18,973 nt of DNA from positions 1 through 18,973 of the forward strand of contig JAJYCQ010000033.1 in the NCBI GenBank assembly GCA_021778315.1. The letters run 5' to 3'. Under the pieces are notes generated by a model that saw nothing but the letters and a program-made list of their open reading frames with translations, ran no database searches and had not been told where the DNA came from. Of this stretch, positions 13,567 through 18,973 are shown one piece after another. The stretch comes from Acidobacteriota bacterium (GTDB taxonomy: Bacteria; Acidobacteriota; Terriglobia; Terriglobales; Acidobacteriaceae). Numbering within the stretch: position 1 is the stretch's first letter; every line of letters begins with the position of its first letter. A program made the position numbers and the translations under genes.

Positions 13567-14202
13567 ATGAACTCTCTGCTTGATGATGAGAATGAAGATC
13601 AGGACCGCACGGAACGCGAGCTGACTTTAAATACTGGGACCATCCTGGGTATCTTCTTCGGGCTGATCCTGCTGTGCGGGTTCTTCTTTGGATTTGGGTA
13701 CAAGATGGGGAGCCATAAGCCGATGGAGCCCGTGCAGGCGGCGACCGCGGAGAACTCTGCTGCGCCGGCCACCGACTTTGACAGCTTCAAGCCGGCGGCG
13801 GGTTCGCCTGCTGGCGGAAGCTTTGCGACGGCGCGGGCAGCGGCGGCAGAGGCGGCGACGGAATCTGCGAGTGGTTCGATCAAAGGGGGGAAACCAAGTG
13901 CCGCAGCTCACGATGATGCGGCGGCGGCTCGGAGTGCTGCAGCGGCAGAGGCTCCTGTAGCGGCTGCACCTGCTGCGGTTACGGGCGCGGGATTTGTTGT
14001 GCAGGTCGCTGCGGTGTCGCACCAGGAAGATGCGGAGTTGCTGGTGAACGCGCTGCGGACGAAGGGCTATCCGGTGAGCGCGCACACGGAGCCGCAGGAC
14101 AAGTTTTTCCACATCCAGGTGGGGCCGTATGCGAGCCGCCAGGACGCGGAGACGGCGAAACAGAAGCTGGTGGCTGATGGATATCAGCCGATTGTGAAGT
14201 AG
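13567..14202 (+). CDS. SPOR-domain membrane protein
   Basis: A 211-residue bitopic protein. An acidic cytoplasmic N-terminus (1-22) is followed by a membrane helix (about 24-44), then a long Ala/Ser/Pro-rich periplasmic linker (about 50-140), and a C-terminal SPOR domain (142-211). The domain begins GFVVQVAAVSHQEDAELLV and contains FFHIQVGPYASRQDAE, the two beta-alpha halves of the family. SPOR domains bind glycan strands stripped of stem peptides, typically at the division septum, as in FtsN and DedD, which share this architecture. A role in division or cell-wall remodelling is inferred. The ATG at 13567 has no good Shine-Dalgarno. The gene ends the four-gene envelope block and converges with plsC after 23 bases. 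Confidence 0.9.
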   Translation: MNSLLDDENEDQDRTERELTLNTGTILGIFFGLILLCGFFFGFGYKMGSHKPMEPVQAATAENSAAPATDFDSFKPAAGSPAGGSFATARAAAAEAATESASGSIKGGKPSAAAHDDAAAARSAAAAEAPVAAAPAAVTGAGFVVQVAAVSHQEDAELLVNALRTKGYPVSAHTEPQDKFFHIQVGPYASRQDAETAKQKLVADGYQPIVK

Positions 14203-14225
14203 GGCGGACGCGGAGTAGGGCGGAC

Positions 14226-14927
14226 TCAGGATTCGGCGAGCGCTGACTGCATTTCCAGACGAACGGCTTCCATCAACTCTTCCCTCGACGCGTAGTTTGC
14301 GGGACGAAGTGCGGGCAGAAAGCGGACGACGGCTTCGCCGGGAAAGAGCTTGAGACTTCCCTTTCGCATCATCTGCGCGGTTCCGGTGATGACCATGGGA
14401 ACCATGGGGGCTCCGGTCTCAGCAGCGAGGAAGAAGGCTCCCTTTTTGAAGGGCAGAAGGTTGCCGTCGGGGGATCGGGTTCCTTCGGGGAAGATGAAGA
14501 TGTGGAGGCCGCTGCGGAGGGCGTCGGCGGCGATGGCAACGCTCTTCTCTGCTTCTTCGCGGGAGTGGCCGCGGGAGACGGGAACGTATTTTCCCATGCG
14601 CATGGCGATGCCGAGGAGAGGAATCTTCATCAGGGACTTCTTGAGGAAGACGCTGCTCATGCCGGGAAGCGACGGCAGGAGGATGGGTGGGTCGAGATTC
14701 GAGACGTGGTTGCTGAGGAAGATGCAGGACTCTCCGGGCGGAATATTCTCGCGGCCTTCGATGCGGACGCGGATTCCTCCGGCGCGGATGCCGAGGCGAA
14801 GGACGGACATTCCCCAACCGTACATGGTGCTGAAGTTGCCGCGGAGGGCTGACCAGGGGATTCCGATCAGCGCGGCGGGGACACCCAGCACGACGAAGAC
14901 GAAGAGCATTGTCAAAGCAGAAAACAT
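14226..14927 (-). CDS. plsC: 1-acyl-sn-glycerol-3-phosphate acyltransferase (PlsC/LPLAT family)
   Basis: A 233-residue inner-membrane acyltransferase that adds the second acyl chain to lysophosphatidic acid to give phosphatidic acid, the precursor of membrane phospholipids. An N-terminal hydrophobic segment (about 3-25) anchors it. The family motifs are present: motif I NHVSNLDPP with His74 and Asp79 (H-x4-D), the motif II region around KYVPVSRG (113-120), motif III FPEGTRS (146-152) and motif IV around APMVPMVITG (173-182). Length is normal. The ATG at 14927 is preceded by TAGTCT 7 bases upstream and no Shine-Dalgarno. The gene converges with the SPOR gene, and a 198-base gap with two TAAA-loop stem-loops separates it from the M20 gene. 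Members differ in acyl-acceptor specificity, so the symbol is likely but not certain. Confidence 0.9.
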   Translation of the reverse strand: MFSALTMLFVFVVLGVPAALIGIPWSALRGNFSTMYGWGMSVLRLGIRAGGIRVRIEGRENIPPGESCIFLSNHVSNLDPPILLPSLPGMSSVFLKKSLMKIPLLGIAMRMGKYVPVSRGHSREEAEKSVAIAADALRSGLHIFIFPEGTRSPDGNLLPFKKGAFFLAAETGAPMVPMVITGTAQMMRKGSLKLFPGEAVVRFLPALRPANYASREELMEAVRLEMQSALAES

Positions 14928-14934
14928 AGGGACC

Positions 14935-14940
14935 AGACTA
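14935..14940 (-). promoter_or_regulatory. Candidate -10 box giving a leaderless plsC mRNA
   Basis: The minus strand reads TAGTCT, then GGTCCCT (7 bases), then the plsC ATG at 14927. No Shine-Dalgarno fits. The geometry matches that of six other genes in this window. Confidence 0.45.
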
Positions 14941-15033
14941 CCGGGCGACGGTGAATTGCTGGCAGCAGCTAATGGTTAGCTACGGCGGATTGTTGGCTAC
15001 GGAAGCTCTGAACAAGTCTCCAGCATTCCCTCA

Positions 15034-15085
15034 GCGGTTAAAGCCGCGTCGAACTGGCTGAACTTACAGCGGGACTAAAGTTTCG
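15034..15085. repeat. Pair of TAAA-loop palindromes between plsC and the M20 gene
   Basis: GCGGT (15034-15038) and GCCGC (15043-15047) pair around TAAA with one T-G pair. CGGGAC (15070-15075) and GTTTCG (15080-15085) pair around TAAA with two G-U pairs in RNA. Both share the loop and the C/T-to-G closing pair with the stem-loops at 5474-5530, so they are probably diverged copies of one family. Apart from these and the plsC promoter, nothing else stands out in the 198-base gap. Confidence 0.45.
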
Positions 15086-15125
15086 ACCCTTCAAAACGAA
15101 GACTTATGCAGAGATTTCCCTAAGG

Positions 15126-16163
15126 CTAACCGAGGAGGCTGTTGGCTAGCTTTACGTAAAGGTCAACACACTCGAGGAGTTCGGTTTTGCGAATTTTTTC
15201 GTCGGGGGTGTGGGCGACAAGGATACTGCCGGGACCGAGGAGGAAGGGCTCTCCCCAGTTGGTGAGGGAGGGGATGTCGGTGGTGAACTTGGCGATCATG
15301 GTGTCGAAGCCGGGGACGGCACGCATGTGGAGATAGGGGAGCTTGAGGGTGAAGTTGACCTCGCAGCGGCCGTCGGCGGCGCGGACGATGGAGTCCATGA
15401 TGTCTTCGGCGGGGCCGACGAGGCGAATGAGGAGCTGGGCTTCCGCCTTGTCAGCGATGACGTTGGGAGCGACGCCACCGCGGATGGTGCCGATGTTGAG
15501 GGTGCAGTCGCCGATGCCTTCGACGACGGGAAGGGGGAGGGCCTGGATGTCGTGGAGAGCGGCGAGGAGCTTGTCGATGGCCGAGTCTCCGAGTTCGGGA
15601 TAGGCGGAGTGGGCCATCTTGCCGTGAGCCTTGAGCTCGACTCGCAGGCAGCCCTTGGAGGCGAGGGCAAGACGATTGTCGGTGGGTTCGCCGTTGATGA
15701 TGAAGCGCGAGCCCTTGGGGGTCTGGTTGGCGATGAGGGCTCCGGCGGAGTCTCGCTCTTCGCCGACGACGTAGAGCAGAGCTACTCGCTTGTCGGCGGC
15801 GTGGAGTTTTTCAGCGGCGGCGATCTGGGTGGCGATGATGCCCTTGGCGTCGCAGGTGCCACGGCCGTAGAGGAAGTCGGCGTCCTCGCGGCAGGGGCCG
15901 AGGAAGGGCGGGACGGTGTCCATGTGGGAGGAGAAGACGATGTCCGGGGTGACGCCGGGGAGCGATGCGTAGACGTTGAAGCGGGGGCCGGTTCCGGCGC
16001 TGGGATTCTTGGCGGGATCGGGCTGGGGGACGGGCTGGCGCTCGATGACGTAGCCCTGAGCGGCGAGATAGGTGGCGAGAAATTCGCCCGCTGGGGCTTC
16101 GTGGTAGGTAGTCGATTCGACGTCGACGAGCTGCTTGGTGAGTTGGATGGGATCGATCGGCAT
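15126..16163 (-). CDS. M20-family metallodeacylase, ArgE/DapE type
   Basis: A 345-residue cytoplasmic zinc-dependent amide hydrolase of peptidase family M20. Members include acetylornithine deacetylase (ArgE), succinyl-diaminopimelate desuccinylase (DapE) and carboxypeptidases. Metal ligands and catalytic residues are visible: His80 and Asp82 in SSHMDTVPP, Asp105 in GRGTCDAKG, the Glu135-Glu136 pair in VVGEERDS, Glu159 in NGEPTD and His318 in AHTPDEKI. The dimerisation-domain His185 is in AHSAYPE. An argD-like gene 1.6 kb away on the same strand favours a role in arginine synthesis as ArgE, but sequence alone cannot exclude DapE. The ATG at 16163 is supported by TATCCT 7 bases upstream and the absence of any Shine-Dalgarno. 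It diverges from the COG2945-type hydrolase with only 53 bases between. Confidence 0.85.
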   Translation of the reverse strand: MPIDPIQLTKQLVDVESTTYHEAPAGEFLATYLAAQGYVIERQPVPQPDPAKNPSAGTGPRFNVYASLPGVTPDIVFSSHMDTVPPFLGPCREDADFLYGRGTCDAKGIIATQIAAAEKLHAADKRVALLYVVGEERDSAGALIANQTPKGSRFIINGEPTDNRLALASKGCLRVELKAHGKMAHSAYPELGDSAIDKLLAALHDIQALPLPVVEGIGDCTLNIGTIRGGVAPNVIADKAEAQLLIRLVGPAEDIMDSIVRAADGRCEVNFTLKLPYLHMRAVPGFDTMIAKFTTDIPSLTNWGEPFLLGPGSILVAHTPDEKIRKTELLECVDLYVKLANSLLG

Positions 16164-16170
16164 TGTTGTC

Positions 16171-16176
16171 AGGATA
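16171..16176 (-). promoter_or_regulatory. Candidate -10 box giving a leaderless M20-gene mRNA
   Basis: The minus strand reads TATCCT, then GACAACA (7 bases), then the ATG at 16163. The hexamer and spacing are identical to those before pgk. The divergent hydrolase has its own box 28 bases away at 16205-16210. Confidence 0.5.
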
Positions 16177-16204
16177 CTCGACGCTGCGGATGAAACTCGA
16201 ACGG

Positions 16205-16210
16205 TAGACT
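16205..16210 (+). promoter_or_regulatory. Candidate -10 box giving a leaderless COG2945-type hydrolase mRNA
   Basis: TAGACT ends 6 bases before the ATG at 16217. The intervening TGAAGG has only a weak AAGG that touches the ATG. Together with the box at 16171-16176 this makes a compact back-to-back promoter pair in a 53-base gap. Confidence 0.45.
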
Positions 16211-16216
16211 TGAAGG

Positions 16217-16906
16217 ATGAGTGAAATGAACTTTAAATCGCACGTGAAGGCGGTGGAAGACCTGCGAGGGCCGGCCGGAAGGCTGGAGGCCCTGCTGAAT
16301 ACGGGGCGCGAGGATGCGCTGTATTCAGTGGTGATTGCGCATCCTCATCCTCCGAGTGGAGGGACGATGCATACGCGGGTGGTGTACCACGCGGCCAAGG
16401 CGTTTTCGAGCTTTGGGCTGCCGGTGCTGCGGTTCAACTTTCGCGGCGTGGGGTTGAGCGAAGGGCAGTATGACCGGGGCTACGGTGAGGTGGACGATGT
16501 TCGCGCTGCGGTGGACTGGCTGGTCGCGACGTATGGTTTACCGGTGATCTTTGCGGGATTTTCGTTTGGGTCGAACGTGGGGCTGCGGGCTTGCTGTGGG
16601 GATGCGAGAGTGGCCGGGCTGGTGGGGCTGGGGCTTCCGGTACGAGCTGCGGGACGAGATTACAGCTATGGATTTCTGCCGGGATGTGGGAGCGTTCCGA
16701 AGCTGTTTGTGAGCGGCGACCAGGACGAGTTTGGCCCTCGCGAAGTGCTGGAGTCGGTGCTGGTGGCTGCGGCTGAGCCGAAGAAGATTGTGTGGGTGAA
16801 GGGTGCGGACCACTTCTTTTCGGGGACGGATCAGTCTCCGGGTTCCAAGCTAGGGGTGATGAGCCTGGCGATACGGGAGTGGGTGGCAAACGAGTTCGGG
16901 CTGTAG
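16217..16906 (+). CDS. Alpha/beta hydrolase, COG2945/YcjY-like
   Basis: A 229-residue cytoplasmic alpha/beta-hydrolase-fold protein without signal peptide. The start of the fold has AHPHPPSGGTMHTRVV (41-56), typical of this group, followed by LRFNFRGVGLSEG (71-83). The nucleophile elbow is GFSFGSNVG with Ser116. The acid is probably Asp168 or Asp170 in SGDQDEFGP, and the base is His199 in GADHFFSG. The triad is complete, so it should be an active esterase, thioesterase or similar, with unknown substrate. The start is the ATG at 16217, 6 bases after TAGACT; an in-frame ATG four codons later is an alternative. Its 3' end overlaps that of the convergent hydrolase gene by 76 bases. Confidence 0.85.
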   Translation: MSEMNFKSHVKAVEDLRGPAGRLEALLNTGREDALYSVVIAHPHPPSGGTMHTRVVYHAAKAFSSFGLPVLRFNFRGVGLSEGQYDRGYGEVDDVRAAVDWLVATYGLPVIFAGFSFGSNVGLRACCGDARVAGLVGLGLPVRAAGRDYSYGFLPGCGSVPKLFVSGDQDEFGPREVLESVLVAAAEPKKIVWVKGADHFFSGTDQSPGSKLGVMSLAIREWVANEFGL

Positions 16907-17763
16907 CGCAGGGACGCGGGGGAGGCGTCTTCCTGGAGCCAGAGGTGAACGAACTCAGCGATGAGCCTGGGGGATTCTTCGGCGGGGCGGTGGCCGATTC
17001 CGGGGAGCGTGATGAGCTCGGAGTGACGCAGGCGGGTACGCAGTTTGGCGGCGGAGTGGAGCGGAACGGCGCGGTCGCAGTCTCCCCAGAGGATGAGGCT
17101 GGGCGTGCGGAGGGGACGACGGAGGGCGCGGCGGAGGCCGGACATGTCCTTGTGCCAGGTGCGGAGCAGGCGAAGGAGATGGTAGACGGTTCCGGGAGTG
17201 CGGAGGTTGTCGCGATAGGGCTTGAGGCGGGCCGGGGTGTCGCCGCCCTGGGGACCGGCCATGCGACGGAGCCCGACCATCTGAAGCCACTCGGGGAACC
17301 AGGGGAGAGCGTAGGCGAAGATTCGTCCGGGAGGGGAGAGATAGAAGCGGATGAGAAGATTGCCTTCGTCAAAGTAGGGGTGCGCGGGCGAGAGCAGGAT
17401 GAGAGAACGAAGGCCGTCGCGGCGATGGGCTGCGAGGCTCATGGCGACGGCCCCTCCATGAGAGTGACCGAGGACGATCGGCTGCTGCAGATTTGCGGCG
17501 GCTAGAAACCGGTCGACGAGTTTGGCGGTGGTGTAGAGGCTGGCGTCGAGGGTGTCGCGGCGCTCGGATTGGCCGGCGCCGGGGAGATCGAGCGCGATGA
17601 CATGCAGGTCAGGACGAAGCTCCTGCATGAGCGGAACGAAGGTATCCGCACAGCCCATGAGGCCGTGGAGAAGGATGAGGGACGGCTGATGCTTCGCCGC
17701 CCTTCCCTGTTCAAGGTACGAGAGACGGAGGCCGTCGATGAAGAGCTCGCGGCGTTCGATCAT
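16831..17763 (-). CDS. Alpha/beta hydrolase of the epoxide hydrolase/haloperoxidase-like group
   Basis: A 310-residue alpha/beta-fold hydrolase with a full triad. The oxyanion-hole region is LILLHGLMG (29-37), the nucleophile Ser101 is in LGHSHGG, the acid is Asp228 or Asp230 in WGDCDRAVP, and the base is His258 in GIGHRP. A helical cap lies between about 130 and 210. The fold should end near 276 (FVHLWLQ). The last 34 residues form a Ser/Pro-rich tail, most of which is encoded opposite the end of the 16217-16906 gene. The substrate cannot be told. The ATG at 17763 lies 19 bases after the argD-like stop on the same strand, so the gene is probably translated from the argD transcript. No strong Shine-Dalgarno is seen. 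A shorter annotated 3' end is not possible because the frame has no earlier stop. Confidence 0.85.
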   Translation of the reverse strand: MIERRELFIDGLRLSYLEQGRAAKHQPSLILLHGLMGCADTFVPLMQELRPDLHVIALDLPGAGQSERRDTLDASLYTTAKLVDRFLAAANLQQPIVLGHSHGGAVAMSLAAHRRDGLRSLILLSPAHPYFDEGNLLIRFYLSPPGRIFAYALPWFPEWLQMVGLRRMAGPQGGDTPARLKPYRDNLRTPGTVYHLLRLLRTWHKDMSGLRRALRRPLRTPSLILWGDCDRAVPLHSAAKLRTRLRHSELITLPGIGHRPAEESPRLIAEFVHLWLQEDASPASLRYSPNSFATHSRIARLITPSLEPGD

Positions 17764-17782
17764 TGCAGGATGATCTTCTTTT

Positions 17783-18973
17783 CTAGACTGTGGCAGGCTC
17801 GAGTGAATCGACCTTGGAGACGGCGGATTGATTGCTGGAGCCGAGTCCGGACGAGGAGATCGTACTTCCGTCGTCGCCCACGTTAAGAATACGTGAAATC
17901 AGCTCGATGGCAATGTCGACGTGCTTGCGTTCCAGAAGGAACGATGGCAGGAAGCGAAGGACGTTTCCCTGTACGACGTTGAGCATCAGGCCCTGTTCGA
18001 GTGCGGCTTCGGCGATAGGACGAGCGGGCTGGGTGATCTCGAGACCGAGCAGCAGGCCTCGACCTCTTGCCTCGACCGTGATGGGGGTGGCGAGGGCGAG
18101 CTGGCGAAGCTGCTGGAGCAGATAGTTGCCGGTGTCGGTGACCTGAGCGAGCAGGCCTTCGTCTTCGACGATCTGGAGGTATTCGAGGCCGAGGCGGCAG
18201 GCCAGGGGGCTTCCGCCGAGGGTGCTGCCGTGCTTGGCCATGCCAAAGGCGTTGAAGAGCTTCTCGTTGACGACCAGAGCGCTGAGGGGGATTCCACCGC
18301 CGAGGGGCTTGCCGAGGATCAAGGCGTCGGGTTGAACTCCGGAGCGAGTGTAGGCGAACCAGTCGCCGGAGCGGCCGAGACCGCACTGGATCTCGTCGAA
18401 GATGAGGAGAGCGTGGTGCTGGTCAGCGAGGCGGCGCGCCTCGACGAGGAAGGCGTCGTCAATGATGTGGACTCCGCCTTCGCCTAGGATGGGTTCGATG
18501 AGAATCGCAGCGGTGGCGTCGGTGACAGCGGTGCGAAGCTGCTCGAGGTTGTCGCGGTCGACGAAGCTGACGTGAGGAAGGCCGGGGCCGAAGTCGAGAC
18601 GGTATTTGTCCTGCCCGGTGACCGAGAGCGAGCCATAGGTGCGGCCGTGGTAGGAGTTCCGCAGAGCGACGATGCCGTGCTTGGCGTGCGAGAAGTTCTG
18701 GCGGGCGTGGGTGCGGGCAAGCTTGAGCGCGCCCTCCACGGCCTCGGAGCCACCGGTGGAGTAGAAGACTCCCTTGAGCCCGGAGAGAGCGCAAAGACGC
18801 TCGGCAAGCTCGCCGGGATAGCGGCTGGCGTAGAGCGGAGAGAGATGGACGAGCTTGCTGGCCTGGTCTGCCATGGCTGCGACCATGCGCGGGTGAGCGT
18901 GGCCGAGGGCGTTGACGCCCAGACCTGCCATGAGGTCGAGATAGCGGTTGCCGGAGGAGTCGAATAGATAGAC
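17783..18973 (-). CDS. argD: Acetylornithine/class III PLP aminotransferase, 5' end outside window
   Basis: About 396 residues of a fold-type I, class III aminotransferase are visible; the frame stays open to the right edge. The first visible segment, LFDSSGNRYLDLMAGLGVNA, is typical near residue 35-55 of ArgD, so only a few dozen N-terminal residues are missing. Other motifs are YSTGGSEAVEGALKLAR (PLP phosphate binding), SYHGRTYGSLSVTG, FDEIQCGLGRSG (Asp for the PLP ring nitrogen), ILGKPLGGGIPLSA (Schiff-base Lys) and HGSTLGGSPLAC. ArgD makes acetylornithine from acetylglutamate semialdehyde and can also serve in lysine synthesis. An M20 ArgE/DapE-type gene nearby fits that. Related class III enzymes cannot be fully excluded. 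A Ser-rich C-terminal tail of about 35 residues follows the fold. Annotated internal starts such as the ATG at 18931 are not real starts. Confidence 0.88.
   Translation of the reverse strand, partial: VYLFDSSGNRYLDLMAGLGVNALGHAHPRMVAAMADQASKLVHLSPLYASRYPGELAERLCALSGLKGVFYSTGGSEAVEGALKLARTHARQNFSHAKHGIVALRNSYHGRTYGSLSVTGQDKYRLDFGPGLPHVSFVDRDNLEQLRTAVTDATAAILIEPILGEGGVHIIDDAFLVEARRLADQHHALLIFDEIQCGLGRSGDWFAYTRSGVQPDALILGKPLGGGIPLSALVVNEKLFNAFGMAKHGSTLGGSPLACRLGLEYLQIVEDEGLLAQVTDTGNYLLQQLRQLALATPITVEARGRGLLLGLEITQPARPIAEAALEQGLMLNVVQGNVLRFLPSFLLERKHVDIAIELISRILNVGDDGSTISSSGLGSSNQSAVSKVDSLEPATV

Noticed and set aside
14172..14189. Perfect 7-base stem GGCTGAT/ATCAGCC inside the end of the SPOR gene
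   Set aside because: It lies in conserved coding sequence with no T-run after it. It may be chance.
14200..14225. Ten-base direct repeat TAGGGCGGAC spanning the SPOR stop codon
   Set aside because: Two copies only, 16 bases apart. Probably a local duplication without function.
15210..16193. 327-codon plus-strand frame opposite the M20 gene
   Set aside because: A Gly/Glu/Asp/Val-rich product with no recognisable domain. It mirrors a well-supported metallodeacylase.

Overview
The window is about 19 kb of GC-rich bacterial chromosome with dense, ordinary housekeeping gene content. The gene set suggests a soil acidobacterium of the Terriglobales type (Granulicella, Terriglobus or Edaphobacter-like). 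The reasons are an exported TolB-N-like/TPR protein of a kind I associate with that phylum, a DUF6629 protein, short palindromes with TGAA/TAAA loops between genes, and a Gram-negative envelope. This assignment is recall and inference, since no rRNA is present. I see no tRNA, rRNA, CRISPR array, insertion sequence, prophage or integrase, and no gene-free stretch longer than about 200 bases.

Layout. Positions 1-5463 carry lower glycolysis: the end of gap, then pgk and tpiA. A DUF6629 membrane protein (minus strand), a RidA-like protein and an aldehyde dehydrogenase lie between gap and pgk. Positions 5464-9853 carry export and cell-wall genes. Signal peptidase I and a class-A beta-lactamase-like exported protein read leftward. 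murQ (MurNAc-6-P etherase, peptidoglycan recycling) and murA (first committed step of peptidoglycan synthesis) read rightward. Positions 9893-14202 look like an envelope block. A membrane-anchored protein of unknown function lies on the minus strand, followed by four plus-strand genes: TolB-N/TPR, NfeD-like membrane protein, outer-membrane beta-barrel and SPOR-domain protein. Positions 14226-18973 carry plsC, an M20 deacylase (ArgE/DapE type), two unrelated alpha/beta hydrolases whose 3' ends overlap tail to tail, and most of an argD-like aminotransferase that runs off the right edge.

The strongest non-gene pattern is in the start regions. Seven genes (RidA-like, pgk, murA, TPR, plsC, the M20 gene and the COG2945-type hydrolase) have a TAnnnT -10-like hexamer ending exactly 6 or 7 bases before the ATG and no usable Shine-Dalgarno. 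Most of the other starts (ALDH, tpiA, lepB, bla-like, NfeD, the 9893-10471 gene, DUF6629) have a visible one. This looks like a mix of leaderless and leadered transcripts. Also of note are four related stem-loops with TRAA loops in two intergenic sites, a perfect inverted repeat over a candidate ALDH promoter, a paired Gln/Gln change at two normally charged TpiA positions, a RidA-like protein without the key Arg, and a beta-lactamase fold protein without a recognisable Glu166. I found no convincing new multi-gene system.
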